From the NCBI GenBank assembly GCA_937894795.1, contig CALCQV010000137.1, positions 1 to 64,000 on the forward strand: a DNA stretch of 64,000 nt, written 5' to 3'. The translations under genes were made by a program, and so were the position numbers. Shown here one piece after another: positions 18,020-26,988 of this stretch. The stretch comes from an uncultured Bacteroidales bacterium. Its GTDB lineage: Bacteria; Bacteroidota; Bacteroidia; Bacteroidales; Lentimicrobiaceae. Below the pieces are notes generated by a model. That model saw only the letters and a list, made by a program, of their open reading frames with translations. It was not told where the DNA came from and ran no database searches. Position 1 is the stretch's first letter; each line of letters starts with the position of its first letter.

Positions 18020-20350
18020 CTAATTTAAAATCATGATCTTTGTTACTTCAGTTTTTGTACCGTCCTCATTACTGATGAATACCAGGTAAACACCGGTTTT
18101 AGCTTTATCGCCGTTGAAGTTGTAGCCATTCCATAAGGCTTGTCCACCCATTGCATCAGTTGAATACACCAGATTTCCTGCAATATCTGTAATCTTTACT
18201 GATGAGTTTTCCACCAGACCTCTGATAGCAATATTGCCGGTATAATTTGAATAAACAGGATTTGGGAATACAAGCACTTCACTGAGCGTTTCTTTTGGAG
18301 GCACTGCCTCTGATCGATAGGAAACTATTCCTTTAGGTGTGGAAATGAATAATTCACCTGATTCCGTAATGGTTAGATCAGTGATTGAATTTGATAACAG
18401 TGGGCTATTAACCTCTGTAAAATGCAGTAATTGCTTGGTGCCATCTGCTGACATCAGGAACAATCCTGCTCTATCAGTTCCAAACCATTTTCTGTTAGAA
18501 CCATCTACAGCTATTGCTGTAACAGATTCAGTTTCAAGTAGATATTGACCATATCCATCCTGTTCGATCAGAACCTTCTGTGCATCATAATTCTGATTTG
18601 AGAATACATTTTGTGGTGAATAAAACACTGCAATGCCTTCATCTGTTCCAAGCCAAACCAATCCCTCTCTATCAACAGCAATGCTCTTAACAAATGAACC
18701 GGGTAAGTTCCCGTTTCCTGCAGCTGCCGTTAATTTCTTTGTTTGGTCATCAGCCGGATTGTTTGGAGTTCCATTATCGGTAAATACAAATAGATTAAGG
18801 TTTCGTCCCAATATCCATTTCTGGTTTTGCTTATCAATTACAATCCTGTCAACTTCAACGCCGGAACCAGCAGTACCAAGAGAATATGAAGTCCATGTTC
18901 CATCAGGCGTCATCCTTGATAAAACTGATTCAGCAGAGGAGTTTACAGCCCACAAATTATTATCAAAATCAAATGTCAAACCGGTGACATCTATCCTGCC
19001 CGGTGATAGTGAATGAAACTGCAAAGAACTGTTTTGCTCAGTATAATGCTGTACAAACACACCATCATTATATTCTAGCAAGCCGTAACCCATTGTGCCA
19101 AGAAAAACCTGTTTTGGATTGGATGGATTAACTGCCACACTATATACATCACGATAATTATTAAGAAATGGGTCCTGTTTATAGTCAATTGTACGCCAGC
19201 TTCCATCCATAAAACCGGCAAAACGTGCCTGTCTATATAATTGCTCAAAGGAAGTATTCCTACCACCGGGCACAATCCAAACGTCATCTTTGGCTGATGA
19301 TAATGCAAATGCATCAGGGAAATCAGGCCCATTCAATAGGAACTTTTCATACGTATAAATATTTGTCACTTTAACTAAACCTTCCAGTTGATCGCCTATC
19401 CATACAACATTGTTTTCAACCATTAATGCATCACGAGGACTTACACTTCCGGGATCATAAGTCCAGATTCTGTAATCAATTGTTCCATCGGGCTTGTATA
19501 CGTCGAGCGCAAGATTATTGCAAATGAGCATTCTATTTTCGTAAACCTCCATGCTGTATCTATCTGATAGAAATTGCTCTTCGAATATTTGCCAACTTCC
19601 ATTAATTTTAACATACATCTGGTCATCAGCATAGTTGGGGCCGGCCTTATTGACATAAATCCGATCATTAAAGGCAACAATCTGTGAATACAATCCGGCA
19701 GGGAGTACAGGCGAAACTTCTCTGGTCCATTCAGCAAAGTTTGCCAAATTTGAATTGAGGTAATGTGCTGAATATATTCCGGTTTCAGTTACTGCATAAA
19801 TTAAGGAGTCATTGGGATTATATGCAATATCCTGAACATTAATGGCAGATCCCTCAGGTCCGATATAATATATAGGTTCAGGGAATTCTTCTTCATCTAT
19901 ATCAAGAACTACTACACCAAAACCACACGACAGATATGCCAAATTATCAATAAAGACAATGCTGTTAATTGATTTATCTCCAAGAATTGGCTTTCTCTTT
20001 ATGTCAGATAGGTTAATTATCCTATCACCTTTAATCAAATCTATATTTGCATTTGAATAAGCTATTACCAGTGTATTATATTTCTTATTGTATTCAATAC
20101 TACTAATTCCTACATCACTGAGCCCATTTATTTTTGTGACTCTGTTTAAACTGTTATCATCATGGTCAAGATAAAACAAAGCATAAGGAGTAGCAGCAAA
20201 AATGCGTGTTCCTCCATCGGTAACCGCAATTACATTCCGGTATGGCAAATGGTCACGCCACTCCCCAATACCAATTTCTTGTGAAAATACTGTAACAATA
20301 TTGCTCAATAAAATGATAATAACCAGTAAATTTGCTTTGGGTGCTCTCAT
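18020..20350 (-). CDS. porZ: PorZ-like type IX secretion protein with beta-propellers and C-terminal sorting domain
   Basis: This 776-residue exported protein has a signal peptide ending VFSQ (about residue 24), followed by EIGIGEWRDHLPY, the usual opening of PorZ. The central part is two beta-propellers of the two-component-regulator propeller type, with repeated strands such as WIVPGG, GLVWLGTDEGIAVF and NRKWFGTDRAGLF. A C-terminal T9SS type A sorting domain starts at VFPNPVYSNYTGNIAIRG and ends KIMILN. PorZ of Porphyromonas sits on the cell surface as part of the attachment complex that anchors T9SS cargo to anionic LPS. Linkage to recO agrees. A generic propeller T9SS cargo is the alternative. 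Confidence 0.82.
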   Translation of the reverse strand: MRAPKANLLVIIILLSNIVTVFSQEIGIGEWRDHLPYRNVIAVTDGGTRIFAATPYALFYLDHDDNSLNRVTKINGLSDVGISSIEYNKKYNTLVIAYSNANIDLIKGDRIINLSDIKRKPILGDKSINSIVFIDNLAYLSCGFGVVVLDIDEEEFPEPIYYIGPEGSAINVQDIAYNPNDSLIYAVTETGIYSAHYLNSNLANFAEWTREVSPVLPAGLYSQIVAFNDRIYVNKAGPNYADDQMYVKINGSWQIFEEQFLSDRYSMEVYENRMLICNNLALDVYKPDGTIDYRIWTYDPGSVSPRDALMVENNVVWIGDQLEGLVKVTNIYTYEKFLLNGPDFPDAFALSSAKDDVWIVPGGRNTSFEQLYRQARFAGFMDGSWRTIDYKQDPFLNNYRDVYSVAVNPSNPKQVFLGTMGYGLLEYNDGVFVQHYTEQNSSLQFHSLSPGRIDVTGLTFDFDNNLWAVNSSAESVLSRMTPDGTWTSYSLGTAGSGVEVDRIVIDKQNQKWILGRNLNLFVFTDNGTPNNPADDQTKKLTAAAGNGNLPGSFVKSIAVDREGLVWLGTDEGIAVFYSPQNVFSNQNYDAQKVLIEQDGYGQYLLETESVTAIAVDGSNRKWFGTDRAGLFLMSADGTKQLLHFTEVNSPLLSNSITDLTITESGELFISTPKGIVSYRSEAVPPKETLSEVLVFPNPVYSNYTGNIAIRGLVENSSVKITDIAGNLVYSTDAMGGQALWNGYNFNGDKAKTGVYLVFISNEDGTKTEVTKIMILN

Positions 20351-20723
20351 TAATAATATTAGTTAATAGTTCGTCATTATTGTAAAAGCTTCATTTGCAT
20401 CTAAGTCCTGTAATAAACTTGAATTTTTGCATTTTATTGCACCATTAAATTTCAGATGATAAAGATAGGTAATAGGTCGGATGTGACTACTATCTATCTT
20501 ACTAATCAGATTTTTTATGCATACTATCGTATTCCGAAAAACATTTATGCAGCCTTTCTGTTTATTGACAAAATTTTTTTTCTTTATGAATTATTCGCAA
20601 TTTTGTTCTATAGGTTGGTTAATTTTATAATTTTATAATCTCTATTACAATATACCGGAAATTTAAAAGGCACTTTGGAAATACAAGGATGGTATATAAG
20701 ATGGCAATAAAATATTCTTCTGA
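20351..20723. other. Divergent intergenic region, AT-rich, no gene seen
   Basis: These 373 bases separate porZ (-) from the ECF sigma factor gene (+). The part at 20570-20660 is especially rich in A and T, with runs of T. I see no exact TAnnTTTG element on either strand and no hairpin followed by T. A 60-codon frame at 20456-20638 is hydrophobic but has no ribosome-binding or family signal, so it is not called as a gene. Confidence 0.5.
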
Positions 20724-21296
20724 ATGATACACTATTCTGACAGTGCGATAATTGAAGGCTTAAAGCTCAATAGTGATTTCATCATTAAGCATGTCTACAA
20801 AGAATTTTTTCCGACTATCAAGTTCCTCATCAAAAAGAACACAGGTAATGAGGAAGACGCAGAAGATATATTCCAGGAATCATTATTAGTAATTCTTAAG
20901 AATGTTCAGAAAGATGAATTTTATCTTTCCTGTTCATTTCTAACCTATTTATACTCCATTAGTCGCAACCTCTGGATGCAACGTTTGAAGGTCAAACGCA
21001 AAGGTATGGATAATTTTGAGGTTCTTGAAAAATTTATCAATATTCCGGAGAGTGCGAGTGTTGAAATGGCTGAAATGGAACAACTGCGATATAGAATTTA
21101 TCGTGATCATTTTAGTGCCCTGGAAAAAGATTGTCAGCGTATTTTACTTCTTTCTTTACAGAAATTCAGCTCTAAAGAGATAGCTGACACTATGGGCTAT
21201 AGCTCAGAAAACTATGCTAAGACTAAGAAATACAACTGTAAAGAAAGACTGAAAAAGGCCATAATGGAAGATCCGCGAATGGCTGAAACATTCTGA
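20724..21296 (+). CDS. RNA polymerase sigma factor, ECF-type (sigma-70 family)
   Basis: This is a 190-residue two-domain sigma factor. Region 2 (about 25-90) includes NEEDAEDIFQESLLVILKNV and the YLYSISRNLWMQRLK promoter-melting helix. Region 4 (about 125-180) has the helix-turn-helix FSSKEIADTMGYSSENYAKTK. The preceding sentence LEKDCQRILLLSL is the usual ECF linker to region 4. There is no anti-sigma factor gene next to it; downstream is the convergent rubrerythrin gene. The regulon and signal are therefore unknown. The leader upstream is AT-rich without a clear promoter. It belongs to the same general group as Bacteroidota ECF factors of about 190 residues. Confidence 0.88.
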   Translation: MIHYSDSAIIEGLKLNSDFIIKHVYKEFFPTIKFLIKKNTGNEEDAEDIFQESLLVILKNVQKDEFYLSCSFLTYLYSISRNLWMQRLKVKRKGMDNFEVLEKFINIPESASVEMAEMEQLRYRIYRDHFSALEKDCQRILLLSLQKFSSKEIADTMGYSSENYAKTKKYNCKERLKKAIMEDPRMAETF

Positions 21297-21337
21297 CGTA
21301 CTACTTATAGCCTTTTTCTGTCAAAGCCAACTATTCA

Positions 21338-21943
21338 CTAGTAGTTTGTTGCTTCTAATTCAAAGAAAGCCCTTGGATGGTCACAAACCGGACAATTTTT
21401 CAAAGCTCGTTTACCTTTGTAGTGATATCCGCATTTGCGGCAAACCCATACTACATCTTCATCTCTCTCAAATACTTTGGTTTCACGTAAATTACTTAAT
21501 AGCTTAAGATAGCGCTTTTCGTGCTCCGCTTCCACTGAAGCAATCAATTTAAAAATGCTGGCAATTTTTTTGAAGCCTTCTTGTTCTGCAATGGCAGCAA
21601 ACTCAGGATAAAGCAAGAAGCTTTCTTCATTTTCACCTTCTGCTGCTGCTTTCAGGTTTTCATCTGTGCTTCCAACTACTCCGGCCGGATATGAAGCTGT
21701 GATCTCAACCATTCCACCTTCCAGAAACTTGAAGAAAGTCTTTGAATGCATATCTTCCTGATCAGCTGTTTCTTCAAAAAAAGCAGCAATTTGCTCATAA
21801 CCGTCTTCCCTTGCTTGCTGTGCAAACAATCTGTAACGTCTGGCAGCCTGTGATTCACCCGCAAAGGATTTTAATAAATTCAATTCCGTCTTTGTGCCTT
21901 TTACTGACTTCTGAGTAGCAGTAGTGTTGTCTGTATTTTCCAT
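21338..21943 (-). CDS. rbr: Rubrerythrin
   Basis: This 201-residue non-haem diiron peroxidase probably reduces hydrogen peroxide in the cytoplasm of an anaerobe or microaerophile. The ferritin-like domain carries the diiron ligand motifs ESQAARRYRLFA, EETADQEDMHSKTFF, and EFAAIAEQEGF with SVEAEHEKRYLKLL. The C-terminal rubredoxin-like domain has two CxxC pairs: VCRKCGYHYKG and NCPVCDHPRAFFE. Order and length are standard for rubrerythrin. It is monocistronic and convergent with the sigma factor gene. A TACCTTTG element on the minus strand about 107 bases upstream may be its promoter. Confidence 0.95.
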   Translation of the reverse strand: MENTDNTTATQKSVKGTKTELNLLKSFAGESQAARRYRLFAQQAREDGYEQIAAFFEETADQEDMHSKTFFKFLEGGMVEITASYPAGVVGSTDENLKAAAEGENEESFLLYPEFAAIAEQEGFKKIASIFKLIASVEAEHEKRYLKLLSNLRETKVFERDEDVVWVCRKCGYHYKGKRALKNCPVCDHPRAFFELEATNY

Positions 21944-22049
21944 ATTATTATATTATTTGATTTGTACCGTTTTAATGCAGCACTTTAATTGTGGTCGTAA
22001 GAATTCAGATCTGTTACTGAACGTTAGAAAAACTGTTGTTTTGCTTGCT

Positions 22050-22057
22050 CAAAGGTA
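22050..22057 (-). promoter_or_regulatory. -7 promoter element, probably for rubrerythrin
   Basis: The minus strand reads TACCTTTG, an exact TAnnTTTG match about 107 bases upstream of the rubrerythrin ATG. The long leader leaves room for regulation, but no operator is recognisable. Confidence 0.4.
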
Positions 22058-22170
22058 TCAAAAAATGACGGTCCGGTATAAGAATATATAAAAAAATATG
22101 CAATCAATGTAACGGATTAAACTTCCTTTTAAGAGAATTTTGTATTTCTGTCAAGTGTGCAATTAAAAGT

Positions 22171-22180
22171 GGAAGGAGGG
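22171..22180 (+). promoter_or_regulatory. Canonical Shine-Dalgarno sequence (unusual for this genome)
   Basis: GGAAGGAGGG lies directly before tandem ATGs at 22183 and 22186. Most genes in the window have no such site, as is usual in Bacteroidota. The spacing fits the second ATG (22186) better than the first. Confidence 0.6.
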
Positions 22181-22182
22181 TT

Positions 22183-22464
22183 ATGATGGATAAGTTGATT
22201 ATGATGAGAAATAGGAGCCGCGGGCTTTTTCTTGTGACCAAAGAGGATTATTTGCATAGAATTGAACACCTGGCCAGAATGATAAATGATAACTATCCTG
22301 AAATTTCTGATACAATAGATGCAACAGAAATATCTACTTTGTATAAATCAGGATCATTACATGAATTAGTAAATTATCACGATAAAATATATCAGAAAAT
22401 TAAAGAATTTAATAAGCTGGCTTTTGATCCTTCGGGAATGCTTAGATCAAGATTATATTCATGA
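22183..22464 (+). CDS. Small hypothetical protein
   Basis: This is a 93-residue protein with no recognised family; a start at 22186 would give 92 residues. It is basic at the N-terminus (MMRNRSRGLFLVTKEDYLHRIEHLARM) and mostly helical in appearance, with no signal peptide or membrane segment. The canonical Shine-Dalgarno and a hairpin terminator 20 bases after the stop argue that it is a real, independently expressed gene. It lies between rubrerythrin (divergent) and LD-carboxypeptidase. Function is unknown. Confidence 0.65.
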   Translation: MMDKLIMMRNRSRGLFLVTKEDYLHRIEHLARMINDNYPEISDTIDATEISTLYKSGSLHELVNYHDKIYQKIKEFNKLAFDPSGMLRSRLYS

Positions 22465-22483
22465 TTGGTTGTTAGGTTGCATG

Positions 22484-22517
22484 AAAAGGGGAGAGTGGTT
22501 TCTTCCCTTTTTCTTTT
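22484..22517 (+). terminator. Intrinsic terminator after the small hypothetical gene
   Basis: An 11-bp stem (22484-22494 with 22501-22511, one G-U pair) and a 6-base loop is followed by a T-rich run. It lies between the small unknown gene and LD-carboxypeptidase. Confidence 0.7.
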
Positions 22518-22545
22518 TACCTTTGATTAAAATTATGGATAATAA

Positions 22546-23583
22546 ATGATCACTCCTCCATTTCTTAAAACTGGTGATACCATAGCCATTACAGCTCCTG
22601 CCCGAAAAATAACACCTGAAGAACTTCAACCTGCCATCAGCACCTTCGAATCCTGGGGCCTAAAAGTTATTTTACCTCCCAATTTATTTGCAATTTATCA
22701 TCAGTTTGCCGGCACTGATGAACAACGTAATGCTGATATGCAGACTTTGCTGGATAATGATGATATACGAGCAATTATGTGTGCCAGAGGAGGATATGGC
22801 ACCGGTAGAAATATTGATAGCCTTGACTTTACCCGTTTTCGTTCATCACCAAAATGGATAATTGGTTATAGTGATATAACAGTGCTCCATTCACACGTTC
22901 AAGAGAACCTGGGCATTGAAACACTCCATGCCACTATGCCTATCAATTTCCTGACCGAGAATGAAGAATTCCAGGATTCTATTGCTGGTTTAAAGAGTTG
23001 TCTCTTCGGCGAAACCCCATCCTACAAGATCGCAGGTAACCCATTTAACAGAACCGGCACTGCCCAAGGAATCCTTACAGGAGGTAATCTATCAATATTA
23101 TACAGTCAGCTGGGAACACCTTCTGATATTGACACCGATGGGAAAGTCCTTTTTATTGAAGATATTGATGAGTACCTATATCATGTTGACCGGATGATGA
23201 TCACACTTAAAAGGAATGGCAAGCTTGATAATCTGGCCGGACTGGTTGTTGGTGCTTTTACTGATATGCGTGACAATGATATACCTTTTGGTAAAACTGC
23301 AGAAGAAATTATTCGCGAATGTGTCAATGAATTCAAATACCCTATAATATTTAATTTCCCGGCAGGGCATCAGCCACTAAACCTTCCCCTTATTTTAGGA
23401 CGTGAAGCAACAATTGAAGTCTCCCAGAATGCTCACTTGCTTTTTAAAGAGCCCCTCCCCTCAAAAGGTTTTCGAAAATTCAGAAACCTTATCAAACCAA
23501 CACTCTTTGTAATAGGTGGTTTTTTCCTGCTTTATCTGTTGTATGCATTGGTATTAGGTCAACTGCAACTCACAAAACACTAA
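22546..23583 (+). CDS. LD-carboxypeptidase, peptidase family S66
   Basis: This 345-residue serine peptidase is of the LdcA/MccF family and is expected to remove the terminal D-Ala from murein tetrapeptides during peptidoglycan recycling. MccF-like peptide-nucleotide hydrolysis is an alternative. The nucleophile motif is IIGYSDITVL (serine near residue 108). RGGYGTGR lies before it, and the Glu and His of the Ser-Glu-His triad are in LFIEDIDEYLYH and FPAGHQPLNLPL. Unusually, a hydrophobic helix (FVIGGFFLLYLLYALVLG) near the C-terminus suggests a membrane anchor, while no N-terminal signal is present. It is followed 36 bases later by the yraN-like gene. Confidence 0.88.
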   Translation: MITPPFLKTGDTIAITAPARKITPEELQPAISTFESWGLKVILPPNLFAIYHQFAGTDEQRNADMQTLLDNDDIRAIMCARGGYGTGRNIDSLDFTRFRSSPKWIIGYSDITVLHSHVQENLGIETLHATMPINFLTENEEFQDSIAGLKSCLFGETPSYKIAGNPFNRTGTAQGILTGGNLSILYSQLGTPSDIDTDGKVLFIEDIDEYLYHVDRMMITLKRNGKLDNLAGLVVGAFTDMRDNDIPFGKTAEEIIRECVNEFKYPIIFNFPAGHQPLNLPLILGREATIEVSQNAHLLFKEPLPSKGFRKFRNLIKPTLFVIGGFFLLYLLYALVLGQLQLTKH

Positions 23584-23619
23584 AAACTTAATCCTGAATT
23601 CTCAATATTATACTTTATC

Positions 23620-23982
23620 ATGGCAGAACATAATGACCTCGGTAATAAAGGAGAGGAAGTTGCATTGCAATTCCTGGTTGACAAGGGATACAATATTCTT
23701 GAGACAAACTGGACTTATGGCAAGGAAGAAATTGACATCATTGCAATTGACAAAGAATTTCTGATCGTAGTAGAAGTCAAAACACGCTATACCGATGAAT
23801 ATGGCGATCCAGCCGAATTCGTTAATAAGAACAAACAAAGACTTCTTGTCAAAGCGGCTCAGGCTTATGTTGAAAGGCATAGGATTCAACAAGAAGTACG
23901 CTTTGATATTATCTCAATTATTCTCAATAGTGCGGAAACTCGGATAAAGCATCTGCCCAATGCTTTTTACCCTGTTTTATAA
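23620..23982 (+). CDS. YraN family protein (UPF0102), nuclease-like fold
   Basis: This is a 120-residue protein of the UPF0102/YraN family, which has a restriction-endonuclease-like fold. Its role is not firmly known but it is often linked to DNA processing. The family pattern is intact: LGNKGEEVALQFLVDKGYNIL, then EIDIIAIDKEFLIVVEVKTR (with the acidic and lysine residues of a PD-(D/E)xK core), then KQRLLVKAAQAYV. It overlaps the 3' end of the convergent DUF2007-Usp gene by 6 bases, with no terminator between them. Confidence 0.9.
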   Translation: MAEHNDLGNKGEEVALQFLVDKGYNILETNWTYGKEEIDIIAIDKEFLIVVEVKTRYTDEYGDPAEFVNKNKQRLLVKAAQAYVERHRIQQEVRFDIISIILNSAETRIKHLPNAFYPVL

Positions 23983-25113
23983 CTCCCTACCGGCTTTGAA
24001 TACAAACAGGGGTTTATTGATACGTTGCATTATCATCTTCGTCACACTGGGTGTGAAAAAGCTATTGATCAATCCACGTGAATGGTTTGTAAGTGCAATA
24101 ATTTCAATTGCATTCTCCCGCATATATATTTCCAGCCCGTTGACAACATCATCACTTATCATGATTTTATACTTGGCAGGGAACTTAGCATATTCCGTTT
24201 GAATGAATTTTTTTAGAGAGTCCATTTTAATTTTATCCCACGACTTCTTAACACCTATGCTCACGTGCACTATATGAAGTGTCGCACTGAAAGGATGCAT
24301 AAGATTAATAAGTCTGCTTAATGCCACCTCATCATAATTATCATAATCGGTAGCATAAAGCACATTCTTAACTTTTTCTATATGCAAAGACTTTGAACTC
24401 TCAGGTATAGCAATTACCGGTACAGCAGACTTAGAAACAACCTTGGCTGTCACACTGCCCAAAAGTCCTTCTGATTGCTTCCCCATACCCCGTGATCCCA
24501 TTATAATAATACCCGGGTGGTATTTATTACTTAATGCTAGTATTTCGTCAGCTGCTAATCCATTAGTTAAAGTGTATGAAACTTTTACCTTGTTTTTTGT
24601 CAACGCGGCTTTCTTCCTCATCTCTACTACCAATGCTGCCATTTGCTTGCGGGCATTCTGTTCAATTTCATGCAAATAATTGCTCAGATTAATCTGATAA
24701 GTATGACTTGTATCGAATGGTGCTACATCAAGTATAGGATTATAATAAACATGCAAAAGCTTGATCTCGGCTTTAAGGGTATCGGCAATATCCAGAGCGA
24801 AATCCACTGCTTTTTCTGATGCTTCTGAATAATCCACAGGAACGAGTATTCTTCTTACACTTCTGAGGGTTTTAATTGATTTCTCCTTTTGCTTACCCTG
24901 TTCTTGCTTATATTGCTCAATCAATCGCAATGCCTTTTCCACATCAGAGCGACGTACTTTTATTTCAACCCCGGTTGATACTGCAGCCTGCAGCAGATTT
25001 TGATGTGAAAGAAAGCAGTCAATTCCTTCCGCTTGCAAGCTTGACTGAAGCAAAAGAGCACGATTATTTGGAAAACGTGCAATTGTCACAATTTTTTCAG
25101 CTTCTGTTTCCAT
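23977..25113 (-). CDS. DUF2007 domain fused to two universal stress protein domains
   Basis: This is a 378-residue soluble protein. Residues 1-72 resemble DUF2007 (putative signal-transducing protein): ARFPNNRALLLQSSLQAEGI, then GVEIKVRRSDVEKALRLIEQ. Two Usp domains follow. The first (about 85-236) has the full ATP-binding signature G-x2-G-x9-G-S (GSRGMGKQSEGLLGS). The second (about 240-378) has lost these glycines. Tandem Usp proteins are common in this phylum; the N-terminal DUF2007 domain suggests regulation or partner binding. It is monocistronic and convergent with yraN. The molecular role is unknown; nucleotide binding by domain 1 is inferred from the motif. Confidence 0.85.
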   Translation of the reverse strand: METEAEKIVTIARFPNNRALLLQSSLQAEGIDCFLSHQNLLQAAVSTGVEIKVRRSDVEKALRLIEQYKQEQGKQKEKSIKTLRSVRRILVPVDYSEASEKAVDFALDIADTLKAEIKLLHVYYNPILDVAPFDTSHTYQINLSNYLHEIEQNARKQMAALVVEMRKKAALTKNKVKVSYTLTNGLAADEILALSNKYHPGIIIMGSRGMGKQSEGLLGSVTAKVVSKSAVPVIAIPESSKSLHIEKVKNVLYATDYDNYDEVALSRLINLMHPFSATLHIVHVSIGVKKSWDKIKMDSLKKFIQTEYAKFPAKYKIMISDDVVNGLEIYMRENAIEIIALTNHSRGLINSFFTPSVTKMIMQRINKPLFVFKAGREL

Positions 25114-25308
25114 AATATTAGTTTTCTAGATAGATAGTAATACAAGTGTTTAAACGCAAACACCTACGCAATATACGAAAAATATTACTAATTTCCAACA
25201 AAATAATGAATTGCAGTCTAGGGGTATACTCAAAAGGAGTCTGGTTACATATTTAGAGTATCAACACGAGTTGGGATTGTCAACACCCTATTTAAAGAAA
25301 GTCCATAA

Positions 25309-26772
25309 TTATAATTCTTTTCGCAACCGGGCAACAGGAACATTGAGCTGTTCACGGTATTTAGCAACTGTGCGACGTGCAATATTGTAACCTTTTTCCT
25401 TAAGTATATCAGTAAGCTGTTCATCGGTGAGTGGCTTTGCCTTCTCTTCAGCGGCAATACAATCAGAAAGTATCTTCTTTATTTCCCGGGTAGATACCTC
25501 TTCTCCGGAATCCGTCTGCATTGATTCAGAGAAGAAACTCTTCAGAAGAAAAGTACCATAGGGAGTTTGAGCATATTTAGAATTTGCGACTCTTGAGATG
25601 GTTGAAATATCAAGCCCTACCATTTCAGCAATATCCTTGAGAATCATAGGCTTGAGTTTGGTTTCATCACCCGTAAGGAAGTACTCCTGCTGATATTGCA
25701 TTATGGCACTCATGGTAACGTATAGTGTATGCTGACGCTGCTTAATAGCATCAATAAACCATTTTGCTGAATCTATCTTTTGTTTGATAAACATCACTGC
25801 ATCACGCTGACTATTAGACTTGCTCTTATTTTCAGAATATGATTCAAGCATGTCCACATAATTCCTACTGAGTCTTAATTCAGGCATATTACGTGAATTA
25901 ATCTGCAGTTCCAATTCCTCATCGTGGATGAAAATATAGAAATCAGGCATAATATACTGACTGCTGCGAACTCCTTCATCAACTGAATTACCGGGTTTGG
26001 GATTCAATTTGAGGATTTCATTCACAGCATCCTTAAGATCTTCATCACTAACTTTAGCCTTCTTCGTAATCTTTTCATAGTGCTTTTTTGTCAACTCATC
26101 AAAGTAATTATCAACCAACTCCAAGGCAAGTGCAATAGAAGAAGTTTGTTCTTTCCTTTGCAGTTGAATAAGAAGACATTCACGTAAATCTCTGGCCCCA
26201 ACTCCGGGAGGATCAAACTCCTGCACTATTCTCAGCATACCCAATATCTCTTTCACATCAGTCATTATATTCTGAGTGAAAGCCAAATCATCAACCATTG
26301 CTGACAATTCACGATTTAGATATCCCGAATCATCAATATTACCAATGATATAGGTGGCAATTTTGTGCTGTCTTTCATCAAGAACCCTTAAGCCTAGTTG
26401 TGTAAGCAACAACTCGTGAAAACTTGCACCTGAAGCATAAGGCATCTCCCTGTGTTCGTCATCAGCACTGGTATTTCCGGCATTTAACCTATAAGCAGGA
26501 ATATCATCATCATCAAGGTAATCAGTCAGGTCAAAGTCATCCCGCTCTCTCTCGAGTTCATCAACAGGATCTGTTTCAACATCTGTTTGATTTTCCTCCT
26601 GGTCATTTAACATCTCAGGATCATTAACATCTTCAAGAGCAGGATTCTCTTCAATCTCCTGCTTTATTCGTTGTTCTAAGGCAATAGAAGGTATCTGCAG
26701 TAACTTCATCAGCAAAATCTGCTGAGGTGACAGCCTTTGTAATAATTTCTGCTGTAGTTTCTGACTTAACAT
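25309..26772 (-). CDS. rpoN: RNA polymerase sigma-54 factor
   Basis: This 487-residue protein directs RNA polymerase to -24/-12 promoters that need an AAA+ activator. The glutamine/leucine-rich region I is at the start (LSQKLQQKLLQRLSPQQILL) and includes the EENPALE motif. An acidic region II spans about 45-95. The core-binding domain follows, and the C-terminal RpoN box is intact (ARRTVAKYR, near residue 470). No enhancer-binding protein or hpf/ptsN gene lies next to it, unlike in Proteobacteria. It is monocistronic. I saw no clear TGGCAC-N5-TTGC promoter in the window. Confidence 0.96.
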   Translation of the reverse strand: MLSQKLQQKLLQRLSPQQILLMKLLQIPSIALEQRIKQEIEENPALEDVNDPEMLNDQEENQTDVETDPVDELERERDDFDLTDYLDDDDIPAYRLNAGNTSADDEHREMPYASGASFHELLLTQLGLRVLDERQHKIATYIIGNIDDSGYLNRELSAMVDDLAFTQNIMTDVKEILGMLRIVQEFDPPGVGARDLRECLLIQLQRKEQTSSIALALELVDNYFDELTKKHYEKITKKAKVSDEDLKDAVNEILKLNPKPGNSVDEGVRSSQYIMPDFYIFIHDEELELQINSRNMPELRLSRNYVDMLESYSENKSKSNSQRDAVMFIKQKIDSAKWFIDAIKQRQHTLYVTMSAIMQYQQEYFLTGDETKLKPMILKDIAEMVGLDISTISRVANSKYAQTPYGTFLLKSFFSESMQTDSGEEVSTREIKKILSDCIAAEEKAKPLTDEQLTDILKEKGYNIARRTVAKYREQLNVPVARLRKEL

Positions 26773-26988
26773 GCAATTACCTTTTCTATGTTCAACTTAG
26801 TTATCATCCAAACATCAGGATGATTGAAAGCCTAAAAATATCCTATTTTTTGATTTAAAAGCAAGTGATCAATCAATTTTCATTACAATCCCGCATTGTA
26901 ATTCATCTATCTGGTTGTAGATCAACTAATCAAAATAATTGACCATGTCCAGTTAAATAATAACGCAACTCTTATTCAATTTATTTAA

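Noticed and set aside
18633..19016. 127-codon frame antisense to porZ
   Set aside because: It sits wholly inside the propeller coding region and shows no domain or promoter.
20456..20638. 60-codon hydrophobic open frame in the porZ-sigma intergenic region
   Set aside because: It lies in very AT-rich DNA, has no ribosome-binding site, promoter or family resemblance, and would be expected by chance.
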